DNA of 38,539 nt from a virus. The stretch covers positions 1 to 38,539 of the IMG/VR virus record IMGVR_UViG_3300009551_000034; one strand, written 5' to 3'. A program made the position numbers and the translations under genes. Each line of letters starts with the position of its first letter. The stretch's first letter is position 1. The notes beneath the pieces were generated by a model. That model ran no database searches and was not told where the DNA came from. It worked only from the letters and a program-made list of their open reading frames with translations. This document shows, one piece after another, positions 29,968-37,172 of this stretch.

Positions 29968-31620
29968 TCAGAAACTCGCGGAGAAGGCGATCGCCACGTC
30001 AGGCGGAAGAGATAGCTTCGTCCCCTCCCGTTTGTTCCGCCCGACGGCGGCCGAGAACGGGAAGACCTTCCCGGAAACGACGAAGCCGCCGTCTTTCCCG
30101 GGGCGAAGCGAAAGGCGCTCGCCCCGGAGGATCGCGTCGATCACGACCCGACCCCTCGCCGCGTCGCCTAGGAGGGCCGAGGAGACGTCGGAGAGTTCCG
30201 CCTCGACCACGCGCCACGTCGGCTCGGCTCGGGCGTCTTCGTGTGACGTCGTCGATTCGGCGGCCCGGAGCGTCGCCGCTTCCGCTTCGAGGTCCCGGAG
30301 CTTCGTCGCGAGGGCCGGCGACGCGCCGTCCGCGAGTAGGTCGGCGAGTCGCGCGATCTTCGCCTCGACCTCGACGAGCCGGCGCTCGGGCGAGATCGCG
30401 CCCGCCATCGTCGTCTTCGCGGAGGCGCGCTCGCGATCGACGTAGCGCTCGTACGCCGCCCGGAGCTTCGCTCGACGGGCCGGATCCGAGAGAACCTCCT
30501 GAAGCCGACCGAGGATGGCGTCGTGCGCCCGAGCGGCGTTCACGCTCGACGCGAAGGAGCAGGCCCCTCGATCGTGCGCCTGACACCTGAAGTATTGAAG
30601 AGCCGGCTTCGCGCCGGACTTCTCGTCCTTCGACTGTCGCTTTCGACTCTTCGTCCCCGTAAGTCCGAGTCGCCCGCCGCACTCTGGACAAGCGATACGA
30701 CCCGCAAGGATCCAGCGAGAAGGCCGATGCTGCCGCCCCGAAGGGAAGTGCGCCTTCATGTACTCGCGGTGAAGAGCCTGGACTCGTTCCCAGGTCGCGA
30801 CGTCCACGATCGCGAGATGGGCGAACGAGTGAGTGGTCCCGCCTTCCTTGCGGTGGATCGAACGCTTCCGACCGTCTTTAATCACGACCTGTCGACGTCC
30901 GATCGTGACGCGGCCGATGTAGTCCTCGCGAGCGAGGATGGTGCACAGCGTCTGTACGACCCAGCCTCGTCCGGTCGGGCTCGGGATCTTCGCCTTCCGC
31001 AAGGCGTCGATGATCTCGTGGTAGCTGTTCCCCTCGGCTCGAAGCCGGAAGATGCGGCGAACTACCTCGGCCCTTTCCGGATCGATCTCGGTGGGTCGTT
31101 GACCGTTCCCCGCTGTCGGCGCTCCTCTTCTGTATCCGTACGGAATCTTCCCGGTCGAGCAGCCCTTCGCCGCGAGGACTCGAAGCGCCGCTCCCGTACG
31201 TTCGCCGATCGTCTCGCGCTCCCACGCGACGACGCTGATGATGACGTTCAACGTCATTCTTCCGCTCGCGGAACGCGTGTCGATTCGATCCGAGAAGCTG
31301 ACGAGGTGGAACTTGTCCCCGAAGAACTCGGCGACGAGTCGGGACCAGTCGCCAAGATTACGTGTCAGGCGATCGAGCTTGAAGATGACGAGCGTGTCGG
31401 CTTCTCCGGCTTGAAGCCGAGCGAGAGCCCGCGTGAGACCTGGCCGGTTCATCGTCGCGGCCGAGAAGCCTTCGTCCGAGACGATGTCGAGGAGTTCGAG
31501 ATCCTGGTTCGCGCAGTAGCCCGTGATCTTCTCCCTCTGCACGGCGAGCCCGAGGCCGGAGATGGCCTGTTCCTCGGTGCTGACACGCGCGTAACCGATC
31601 GCACGACTAGGACGCGTCAT
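29968..31620 (-). CDS. Large serine recombinase (phage integrase)
   Basis: 550 residues from ATG 31620, with GAGAAG about seven bases upstream. The resolvase domain (7-150) has GYARVST with nucleophile Ser14 and FKLDRLTRN (80-88) with catalytic Arg residues. The Recombinase domain (about 160-290) holds KIPYGYRR and WVVQTLCTILAREDYIG. A zinc ribbon uses Cys311, 314, 346 and 354. A coiled-coil region (about 395-455) fits the large serine integrase layout. It would integrate the phage between attP and attB without host factors; excision normally needs a directionality factor, not identified here. The in-frame extension upstream is low-complexity and rejected as start. Catalytic residues look intact. 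Confidence 0.93.
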   Translation of the reverse strand: MTRPSRAIGYARVSTEEQAISGLGLAVQREKITGYCANQDLELLDIVSDEGFSAATMNRPGLTRALARLQAGEADTLVIFKLDRLTRNLGDWSRLVAEFFGDKFHLVSFSDRIDTRSASGRMTLNVIISVVAWERETIGERTGAALRVLAAKGCSTGKIPYGYRRGAPTAGNGQRPTEIDPERAEVVRRIFRLRAEGNSYHEIIDALRKAKIPSPTGRGWVVQTLCTILAREDYIGRVTIGRRQVVIKDGRKRSIHRKEGGTTHSFAHLAIVDVATWERVQALHREYMKAHFPSGRQHRPSRWILAGRIACPECGGRLGLTGTKSRKRQSKDEKSGAKPALQYFRCQAHDRGACSFASSVNAARAHDAILGRLQEVLSDPARRAKLRAAYERYVDRERASAKTTMAGAISPERRLVEVEAKIARLADLLADGASPALATKLRDLEAEAATLRAAESTTSHEDARAEPTWRVVEAELSDVSSALLGDAARGRVVIDAILRGERLSLRPGKDGGFVVSGKVFPFSAAVGRNKREGTKLSLPPDVAIAFSASF

Positions 31621-32102
31621 CGCGTTCTTCTCGACGTCGAGCGGCTTCGACGAGGGCGAGGATGATCGCGTCGTAGGTGGCGTCGTCGAAGTCGTCGGGT
31701 TCTTGGTCGTCGTCGGCCACGACCGCTTTACCCGCTTCAGCTCGGCCGGGTTGTTGGGCTCAATTGGAGGGCGTGGCGCCCTGTCGGCGCGCCCAGAGAT
31801 AAGCTTTCGCGGCTGGCGGTCGACGGAGAGATTAGCTTTCGGGAGGGACCGGGAGGATGTGTACATCCTCGGATTTTCCCGCGCGATCCGCTGGCCCGTC
31901 TGCCCGTGAAGCTTCCGTGGTTCCGGGAGGTTACGAGGCTCCAGGGCCCGAGATCGAGCGGCCCACGGAACGGTTCCGGGGGTCGAAGAGATCCAGCGTC
32001 CCGGTAGTTCCGGGGCCCTCGCCGGGGCTCTCGGGGTCGGTGGGTAGCGTGACTCCGACGGCCGCCCCGGACTCCCCCGGACGGCAAACGAAACGGAACC
32101 CG
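31621..32102. other. 482-base gap with direct repeats and a palindrome beside the recombinase
   Basis: No real gene is seen. AGAGATAAGCTTTCG (31795-31809) and AGAGATTAGCTTTCG (31827-31841) are 15-base direct repeats with one difference, 32 bases apart. GAGGATGT-GT-ACATCCTC (31853-31870) is an inverted repeat. These could be a recombinase attachment site, operator or paired promoters. Promoters for the leftward recombinase and the rightward genes should lie here. Confidence 0.55.
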
Positions 32103-32390
32103 ATGACCACCAAGAAGAAGAAGACGAGAGAGAAGACCGAAGCCTTTCCGGTGATCGTTCCTGACGTAGATCGCGTGCACAACGGCACGGACCGCAACGC
32201 CGCTGCAGCTCGTGTCCTGATCGCGGACTGGCTGTATCGCTTCTCGAACGAGAAGGACATCGACGACGCTGTAGCCCACCTCGCGATCGATGAGCTGTTC
32301 GAGATCGACGGGGAAGGGAACATCAAGGTCACCGACTTCGGCGAGGATCGTCTCACGCAGATCTGCGACCACGACGGGCGGACGTCGTGA
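32103..32390 (+). CDS. Hypothetical protein, 95 residues, first of three coupled genes
   Basis: Starts with a basic run TTKKKKTREKTEAF, then DVDRVHNGTDRNAAAARVLI and ADWLYRFSNEKDIDDAVAHL, ending in an acidic part (DELFEIDGEGNIKVTDFGED). ATG at 32103 is followed by plausible coding, whereas the open frame upstream is Pro/Ser-rich. The next gene overlaps by GTGA. A small helical, perhaps DNA- or RNA-associated protein. Its place next to the integrase makes it a candidate excision or control factor, without direct evidence. Confidence 0.6.
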   Translation: MTTKKKKTREKTEAFPVIVPDVDRVHNGTDRNAAAARVLIADWLYRFSNEKDIDDAVAHLAIDELFEIDGEGNIKVTDFGEDRLTQICDHDGRTS

Positions 32391-32584
32391 GCGCTCCGAA
32401 GGTGAAGAACCGCGAGCGGAAGAACTTGATCGCGCGGATCAACCGGTACATCCGTGGCCGTGGCTCCGTAGCGGTCAGCTCCGAAGGTCGGGTCTTCTTG
32501 TATCCGGTCTTTCACGACTACACGGACCGTCGCATCGAGATCTTCGACGTGACCGTCTTCGGCGCCTCGATCGGGGTGCTGTGA
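32387..32584 (+). CDS. Small basic hypothetical protein, 65 residues
   Basis: GTG at 32387 overlaps the previous TGA. The first half is highly basic (SAPKVKNRERKNLIARINRY, then IRGRGSVAV) and the second half beta-like (RVFLYPVFHDYTDRRIEIFD). The next gene also overlaps by GTGA. It could be a small DNA-binding accessory such as a recombination directionality factor, a size and charge match only. Confidence 0.6.
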   Translation: MSAPKVKNRERKNLIARINRYIRGRGSVAVSSEGRVFLYPVFHDYTDRRIEIFDVTVFGASIGVL

Positions 32585-33108
32585 GCGACGGAGCCGTGCC
32601 CGGACCCTGCGAGGGGTCCGGGCCGCTCGCCCCGAACGTCGAGCTGGTGAGGTTCTTCGAGATGGTCGCCGGCCCGGCGCCGCTCGATCGTCCGAACCTG
32701 CCCGACGATCTCCTGGACCTCGTAGTCGCAGATGTGATGGTCGCGAGAGCTACCGCCGTCTCCGCGTGGTCCGTCTCGATGTGCAGACGCGATCCAATTC
32801 TCAAGGTCGCGCTACGCGATCTGACACCGTCGCTCGCGCGGAAGTGGTTCGCGGAACTGCCGCTTGAGCTCTCGGAATCGACGCGCACGAGCATGCACAC
32901 GCAGCTCCGGATGCCGCTCGCTTTGCTGCTGAAGGCGTTCGTCGTTCCAGCGCCTTTCGAGAAGCGCTGGAAGACGATCGTGAACGACGGCTCCGGGCTC
33001 AAGCGACACGAGGTGTCCGAAGCGAAGTTCGCCAAGCGCTTGAGCGAAGGAAACGTCTTGGCGATGTTCGGTCTCGACCTCGCAGCCATCACGACCGACG
33101 ACGAGTGA
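32581..33108 (+). CDS. Helical hypothetical protein, 175 residues
   Basis: GTG at 32581 overlaps the TGA before it. Residues 20-80 are helical and hydrophobic-acidic (NVELVRFFEMVAGPAPLDR, LPDDLLDLVVADVMVARATA). The remainder has LKVALRDLTPSLARKWFAEL and LRMPLALLLKAFVVPAPFEK, then an acidic end. No membrane span of clean length. No family is recognised. A hairpin (33134-33171) follows. Confidence 0.6.
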   Translation: MSDGAVPGPCEGSGPLAPNVELVRFFEMVAGPAPLDRPNLPDDLLDLVVADVMVARATAVSAWSVSMCRRDPILKVALRDLTPSLARKWFAELPLELSESTRTSMHTQLRMPLALLLKAFVVPAPFEKRWKTIVNDGSGLKRHEVSEAKFAKRLSEGNVLAMFGLDLAAITTDDE

Positions 33109-33356
33109 TCGCCGCTCGTAAACGCCCGTAGGAGACGTCGGGTCGATCCGGACAGCGGTCGGCCCGACGTCGAGCCTCGACGCCTTCCTGAAGCTCGTAG
33201 TTGGCCGCGCGTGGTCCTTATTGGAGACGTTGGAAAACCAGAGCGAAATCAACGCTTCGGTAGTTAGTCGATAAACCGGCCTTAGGTACGAGAGGCCGAG
33301 AGCGTAACTAGATACGAGACGGCCCCAAGGCCCGAAAGTCAAGAAGGAGAAAACCG
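33109..33356. promoter_or_regulatory. 248-base control region before the RHH gene
   Basis: Contains a 9-pair hairpin, GACGTCGGG with CCCGACGTC (33134-33171), probably the end of the preceding transcript. A more AT-rich part (about 33220-33300) is the likely promoter and operator zone for the RHH gene. No clear -35/-10 pair is visible. Confidence 0.45.
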
Positions 33357-33515
33357 ATGAGCAAGTCGAATCAAGTGAAGATCAACGTGACCCCGGAGAT
33401 GTTGATCGCGATCGATGCCTGGAGGCGTCGTCGCGTGATCGACCACTCCGAGATCCTCTCCCGCCCGGAGGCGATCCGCCGGATGGTGTCCGAGTCCCTG
33501 GGAGGTGTCCGGTGA
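33357..33515 (+). CDS. Ribbon-helix-helix DNA-binding protein, 52 residues
   Basis: SKSNQVKINVTPEMLIAID: a short strand (QVKINV), a helix (PEMLIAIDAWRRRRV) and a second helix after LSR (PEAIRRMVSESL). This is the CopG/Arc-like RHH pattern, in which paired strands insert into the major groove as dimers. ATG at 33357 has AGAAGGAG seven bases upstream. Its TGA overlaps the GTG of the 92-residue gene, so both are made together. It could be a repressor, a copy-control protein or an antitoxin. The gene is short and would be missed by length filters. Confidence 0.75.
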   Translation: MSKSNQVKINVTPEMLIAIDAWRRRRVIDHSEILSRPEAIRRMVSESLGGVR

Positions 33516-33790
33516 CCATTACCGTTTCAAAGACCGCTACTGCGATCCGACAGGCCCTCCCGAAGTCGTGGCGGGTCGTCGAGGGCGAAGAGATGCTCTT
33601 CGTATTCAGAAACAAGAAGGATGCGGACCGTGACCGAGAGGCCCTCCTCATTCGGCTCGTTACGGGAGACGGCTACTCCGAGCTTGAGCGCGGTAAGGAA
33701 TTCGACTCAGCGAAGCAGGTTGTCCCGGCGATCATCCGAGCCCTCCGGGCGATCGGTTACTCGGCCGTCAGCACCTACTTCCTCACGTGA
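33512..33790 (+). CDS. Hypothetical protein coupled to the RHH gene, 92 residues
   Basis: GTG at 33512 overlaps the RHH gene stop. Sequence TITVSKTATAIRQALPKSWR has a basic start, then WRVVEGEEMLFVFRNKKDAD, LIRLVTGDGYSELERGKEFD and AIIRALRAIGYSAVSTYFLT. The alternating strands and final amphipathic helix suggest a compact alpha/beta protein. As partner of a small RHH protein it could be a toxin, but it does not match ParE, RelE, PIN or HigB patterns. A perfect 11-pair hairpin follows the stop. Confidence 0.65.
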   Translation: MTITVSKTATAIRQALPKSWRVVEGEEMLFVFRNKKDADRDREALLIRLVTGDGYSELERGKEFDSAKQVVPAIIRALRAIGYSAVSTYFLT

Positions 33791-33796
33791 AAAGGT

Positions 33797-33825
33797 GAAG
33801 GCCGCCCTGACGAGGGGCGGCCTTC
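33797..33825 (+). terminator. Hairpin after the RHH gene pair
   Basis: GAAGGCCGCCC (33797-33807) pairs perfectly with GGGCGGCCTTC (33815-33825), loop TGACGAG. No T tract follows, so termination efficiency is uncertain. Confidence 0.55.
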
Positions 33826-33858
33826 GGGAGGAACCGAACGATGACCGAACGAACAACC

Positions 33859-33901
33859 ACCTTACCCCTTCGGTAAGGTCTGAACGAAGCGACCCGTTCA
33901 G
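33859..33901. promoter_or_regulatory. Two adjacent inverted repeats before the double-RHH gene
   Basis: ACCTTACC (33859-33866) pairs with GGTAAGGT (33872-33879), and CTGAACG (33880-33886) with CGTTCAG (33895-33901). They abut each other 35-78 bases before the double-RHH start, a usual place for an operator. Binding by an RHH protein is inferred. Confidence 0.5.
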
Positions 33902-33936
33902 GAATCAACCTGGCGGGCCGGAGAGAGGAACGGCGA

Positions 33937-34737
33937 ATGCGGAAGCTGACCCCGGAAGAACGGTCCGAGCGGGAGAGGTCACAACGTGCGAAGCGCAACG
34001 AGCGCTTCCGCAACAAGGACCAGTCGCTCAAGCGAGTCCAGGTCTACGTCGAGGGATACCTGGCTCGGTGGGTCCTGAGGATCGCGGACGCTCTAAGGCT
34101 CACCGTACAGGAACTGATCCACGACCTACTTCGGTCCTACTGCTCTCGTGCCGGAGGCGTCCGGAGCCTCCCCGCTAGTCCGAGATGGTCCCTTCCGGAG
34201 GACCCGCGAGGGCTTGAACGAGTCGACCTCCTGTTGACCGCGGAGGAGATCCAGGTCCTTCACCGCGGAAAGAAGCGGATCCCCTCCCTGTCCCGAGGGA
34301 GCGTGATCGAGATCATCTTGATGGAGTCGATCCGCTTCCGAGGGAAGTGGGCCTGGTTCACACACCCTGATACAGGCCACGAGGTTCCTCTCTTCGGTCG
34401 CGTGGAAGATCCCAAGTACGGATCTTACATCAACGGTCTGGTCCAACAGCCCGAAGAGGCCCGCTGGTACGACCGGTACACCGCGAGGTCCATTCGCAGC
34501 AAGGTCGCTCAGGCCTCGTCGCCTTCGGCGTTCCGAGAGGCGCTCCGCGCTTTCTCCATCACCCACGCCCCCTACGTCCAGGAGATGTACTTCGGAGGCT
34601 TCACCCCTCCGGAACCCCCTCCTCCGTCAACCCACAAGGCTATCCGGTCCTGGGTCGAAGACGGAGAAGGCCGTCCTCCCTCGTCTCGTCACGGATCTAC
34701 CCCTCTCTCTCCGGAAGAGGATGAAGATGCAGCCTAA
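33937..34737 (+). CDS. DNA-binding protein with two RHH-like segments
   Basis: 266 residues. A basic N-terminus (1-30) leads into a first RHH-like unit at 33-69 (RVQVYVEGYLARWVLRI, then TVQELIHDLLRSYC). A second lies at 95-134 (RVDLLLTAEEIQVLHRG, then SLSRGSVIEIILMESIR). Two units in one chain would give a pseudo-dimer that reads an asymmetric or paired site. A further alpha/beta region follows (about 135-215), and the end is Pro-rich and acidic. Inverted repeats just upstream suggest self-control, and the 29-base inverted repeat after its stop is a likely second target. No exact family is recognised; a repressor or origin-binding role is inferred. Confidence 0.6.
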   Translation: MRKLTPEERSERERSQRAKRNERFRNKDQSLKRVQVYVEGYLARWVLRIADALRLTVQELIHDLLRSYCSRAGGVRSLPASPRWSLPEDPRGLERVDLLLTAEEIQVLHRGKKRIPSLSRGSVIEIILMESIRFRGKWAWFTHPDTGHEVPLFGRVEDPKYGSYINGLVQQPEEARWYDRYTARSIRSKVAQASSPSAFREALRAFSITHAPYVQEMYFGGFTPPEPPPPSTHKAIRSWVEDGEGRPPSSRHGSTPLSPEEDEDAA

Positions 34738-34745
34738 CCAGTCCT

Positions 34746-34950
34746 CAGTCTTTTCAACTACATATCCCCGGTTTTCCGTCTCCTCTGTCTATATAGACCG
34801 AGGGCATTTTCAGGAATCGACCGAACAGAAAAATCAAATCCCCGTCGGGCTCTCCGGCGGCGCAGCCGCCGGCCTAACTGAAACCCGAAGTTCTATATAG
34901 ACAGAGGAGACGGAAAACCGAACCTAAGTGCTTGTAATGATTGAAGACTG
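34746..34950. repeat. Nested inverted repeat with perfect 29-base arms
   Basis: Arm 34769-34797 is the exact reverse complement of 34892-34920, with 94 bases between. Each arm ends in a palindrome at the inner side (GTCTATATAGAC at 34787-34798; TCTATATAGA at 34892-34901). Outside, CAGTCTTTTCAA (34746-34757) faces TTGAAGACTG (34941-34950). Inside, GGG-cat-TTTCAG (34802-34813) faces CTGAAACCC (34878-34886), and a GC hairpin CCGGCGGC-GCA-GCCGCCGG (34854-34872) sits near the right arm. The whole unit fills the gap between the double-RHH gene and the 34968 gene. It could be a replication origin, cruciform operator, invertible switch or structured RNA. I know no named element like it. Confidence 0.9.
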
Positions 34951-34967
34951 ATAAAGGAGGTGTCCGT

Positions 34968-35417
34968 GTGGAAGAACTGAACGAAGCGAAAGCCTATGAA
35001 GCTCTGGTACTGAGGGATGTTCGAGGGGAGTCCTCCGAGACGGAGGCGGAGGTCCTCTGTGAGTCCCTTGAGGCTGCGATCGAGTGGAAGGACACCCTGA
35101 CTCGCTTCTGCCAGGAGGTAGAGGCTGAGCTGACGCAGATCAGACTCGACGTAGATCAGGCTCGGGAACAGAGCTTCAAGATCGGCCCGTCCGGGAAGCC
35201 CAGGTACATGAGGTACAAGACCGAGAGGGAGGCGCGGAAGGCCGACCTTGTAGCGTTCAAGACGGCCTGTATCGCGAAGCTGAAGGAAGCGAAAGAGGCG
35301 GTCCGCTCCTTCCGTGAGGAAAAGAGCGGACAGGAGAAGCCGGGGATCTTCGCGAGGTTGGACCGCCTGGAGGAGATCCTCCTTCGGATCGAGAGCCAGA
35401 TCGGACGGAGGGTGTAA
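34968..35417 (+). CDS. Coiled-coil hypothetical protein, 149 residues
   Basis: GTG at 34968 has AAAGGAGG seven bases upstream, one of the strongest ribosome sites in the window and only three bases outside the inverted-repeat unit. The product is long charged helices (TEAEVLCESLEAAIEWKDTL, EVEAELTQIRLDVDQAREQS, RLDRLEEILLRIESQIGRR). No enzymatic motif. The inverted repeat may control this gene and the two coupled after it. Confidence 0.65.
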   Translation: MEELNEAKAYEALVLRDVRGESSETEAEVLCESLEAAIEWKDTLTRFCQEVEAELTQIRLDVDQAREQSFKIGPSGKPRYMRYKTEREARKADLVAFKTACIAKLKEAKEAVRSFREEKSGQEKPGIFARLDRLEEILLRIESQIGRRV

Positions 35418-35419
35418 CG

Positions 35420-35713
35420 ATGAGGCGGAGGATCGCGATGAAGGACGACTTTGAAGACGAGATCGAAGATCTGTTCGCGAAGCCCCTTTCGGCGGAGGAG
35501 CTGAAGGCGGAGGCGAGAGACCGCAGACAGGAGAACATCGACCTGAATCTGATCCTCGGGTGTCCGATCGATTTCCCACCCTCGGAGGCAATGATTCAGT
35601 ACGAGGGGAAGCCTCTGAGGCACCTTCTGACGGCCTCAGAGAGAATGGAGATGAAGAGGACGCTCCCCGGAAGGTTGATCAGACCCTTTGCGGATGAGAA
35701 AGTCTTGAAGTGA
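35420..35713 (+). CDS. Hypothetical protein, 97 residues
   Basis: ATG at 35420 lies two bases after the previous stop; ATG 35438 is an alternative. Begins RRRIAMKDDFEDEIEDLFAK, with acidic helices, then LILGCPIDFPPSEAMIQYEG and RHLLTASERMEMKRTLPGRL. Possibly a small regulatory partner. It overlaps the next gene by GTGA. No family is recognised. Confidence 0.6.
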   Translation: MRRRIAMKDDFEDEIEDLFAKPLSAEELKAEARDRRQENIDLNLILGCPIDFPPSEAMIQYEGKPLRHLLTASERMEMKRTLPGRLIRPFADEKVLK

Positions 35714-36306
35714 CGAAGAAGAACTTCACTCCACCCCCGTCCCCGAAGACGACGATCACCCTCACGGAGGAATCCGTCCGCCAGCTCCGGCTCGTTCGCG
35801 ACAAGATGGGTGGTTCGCTCGACGAGGCCGTGGCGTACCTGGTCGCGTTGTTCTCGGGCGACGGGGGGGCCGTCGAACTTCCGCGCCAGCCGGAGTTGGC
35901 CTCGGGGCCGACGTACGAGGGCGAGATCTTCAGGTCGCACGCCATCGTCCGGGACGGCGCGTTCCTCGTCGAGACGACCATCCACGAGGCGAAGGAGGGG
36001 GACGTCTTCGACGATGGCGCCCGACGCTGGCTCGCGGGGATGTACGACTACGTCTGGTCCAACAAGGCGACCTTCGACCGCGTAGGAGCCGAGTTCGATC
36101 GTCACCTCGACCGAATGGCCACGAAAACGAAGAAGACGACCGGGAAGCCCGGGAAGCGTCCCTACAGGTTCTCGTCGGAGGAGGCCAGGGAACGCGTCCG
36201 CGGTGCCAATCTTGGTGTGAAGCGTCCCAAGTCTCCGGAGACAATCGCGAAGATCAAAGCCACGTGGGCCAAGAAAAGCGCGGTGAAAGCCAACAAGTCA
36301 GAATAG
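35710..36306 (+). CDS. RHH N-terminus joined to a NUMOD-like DNA-binding C-terminus
   Basis: 198 residues from GTG 35710 (GTGA overlap). Residues 15-49 fit RHH: strand TITLTEE, helix SVRQLRLVRDKMG, helix SLDEAVAYLVALF. The middle (about 60-130) is alpha/beta. Residues of about 150-190 (FSSEEARERVRGANLGVKRP, SPETIAKIKATWAKK) match the NUMOD3-type pattern usually attached to homing nucleases, where it contacts DNA. No nuclease core lies in this protein, but the next gene is an HNH nuclease. A two-site DNA-binding regulator, or a recruited fragment of a homing element, are both possible. Confidence 0.65.
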   Translation: MTKKNFTPPPSPKTTITLTEESVRQLRLVRDKMGGSLDEAVAYLVALFSGDGGAVELPRQPELASGPTYEGEIFRSHAIVRDGAFLVETTIHEAKEGDVFDDGARRWLAGMYDYVWSNKATFDRVGAEFDRHLDRMATKTKKTTGKPGKRPYRFSSEEARERVRGANLGVKRPKSPETIAKIKATWAKKSAVKANKSE

Positions 36307-36354
36307 TTCGGTGGTAGTCCGATAGTCGACCCTCTGTTGTAACGGAGGTCGACG

Positions 36355-36879
36355 ATGGACTGGAGATCGATGATCGGAGAGCCGGACGAGAGAGGGTGTC
36401 GGCGATGGGTCGGGACGTGGCTGGTAGGGGGCCGTCCTCAGGTCCGAGTCGACGGGAAGAATCAGTACGTGGCGCGAATCCTCTTGAGCGAGTCGCTCGG
36501 GAGACCGATTCGCTCGGGCTACTACGCACTACATACGTGTGACGTAGGTACGTGCTGCGAGGTGAGCCACCTCTTCGAGGGGACACCGCGTAGGAACATT
36601 CTGGATGCGGTAGAGAAGGGGCGATGGACCCAGGCGGGCTACCACCCTCGGATCGAGCCTGATCAAGCGCGCTGGATTCGGGAGCAGTACGCGAGCGGGA
36701 ACCGGTGGTGGACGAGGAGGCGGCTGGCCGATCGGTTCGCCGTTTCCGAGAACACGATCACCGAGATCGTCCGCGGTCATCGGTTCCGGACGGCCGGAGG
36801 ACCGATCTCAGGGCCGCGTGGAGCAGGCGGTCGTCCCGTGTCTCCAGCAGGCGACCTCGCCGCTTCTCCGTCTCGGTGA
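36355..36879 (+). CDS. HNH homing-type endonuclease with C-terminal HTH
   Basis: 174 residues. The HNH_3-type core has CRRWVGTWLVGGRPQVRV, then LHTCDVGTCCEVSHLFEGT with His60, Cys62, Cys67, Cys68 and His72, and Asn81 in RRNIL. The C-terminal part ADRFAVSENTITEIVRGHRF is a helix-turn-helix that would give site contact. Such free-standing nucleases spread by cutting alleles that lack them. ATG at 36355 has GGAGG six bases upstream. Its last 122 bases overlap the end of an opposing gene. All core metal and catalytic residues appear present. Confidence 0.88.
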   Translation: MDWRSMIGEPDERGCRRWVGTWLVGGRPQVRVDGKNQYVARILLSESLGRPIRSGYYALHTCDVGTCCEVSHLFEGTPRRNILDAVEKGRWTQAGYHPRIEPDQARWIREQYASGNRWWTRRRLADRFAVSENTITEIVRGHRFRTAGGPISGPRGAGGRPVSPAGDLAASPSR

Positions 36880-37171
36880 GCTGCTTAGCCCGCCGGGCGG
36901 CGACTTCGGCTCGCATTTCGTTGGACCATTCGGCGCACTCTGGATGACGACTCATCTGGGAGATGCGGCCGATCTGGACGCACTCGGTCCCGCGTCGAAG
37001 GTCCTGTACCGCTACCTGTCTCTCCATCCCGCACGACTCGCACTCCAACAGGACGAGAGCCCCGGCGTGATGTTCTGTGAGGACGAAACACCCGTATCTT
37101 GTTCCGATCGGCGGTTTCTCGCCGCGAAAATTCGGCCTTCGAGCTTTGGCCCCATCACTACGAGAACCCAC
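36758..37171 (-). CDS. Zinc-finger-like small protein opposite the HNH gene
   Basis: 137 residues from GTG 37171 with AGGAAGAG about nine bases upstream. Residues 18-70 (EKPPIGTRYGCFVLTEHHAG, LVLLECESCGMERQVAVQDL, RRGTECVQIG) match the zinc-finger-like domain found beside phage homing nucleases, usually ending SCGC. Here only three of four expected Cys remain, so metal binding may be lost. The C-terminal half is basic and helical. It overlaps the HNH gene end by 122 bases and starts one base from the divergent 37173 gene. It may be a decayed homing-element partner. Confidence 0.55.
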   Translation of the reverse strand: MGSRSDGAKARRPNFRGEKPPIGTRYGCFVLTEHHAGALVLLECESCGMERQVAVQDLRRGTECVQIGRISQMSRHPECAEWSNEMRAEVAARRAKQLTETEKRRGRLLETRDDRLLHAALRSVLRPSGTDDRGRSR

Positions 37172-37172
37172 G

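Noticed and set aside
31621-31866. N-terminal extension of the serine recombinase
   Set aside because: Low-complexity Pro/Ser/Thr sequence; ATG 31620 has a ribosome site and begins just before the conserved resolvase start.
31921-32000. Repeated GGTTCCGGG segments before the 32103 gene, as a possible tRNA or att core
   Set aside because: No cloverleaf can be drawn, and short GC-rich repeats are expected by chance here.
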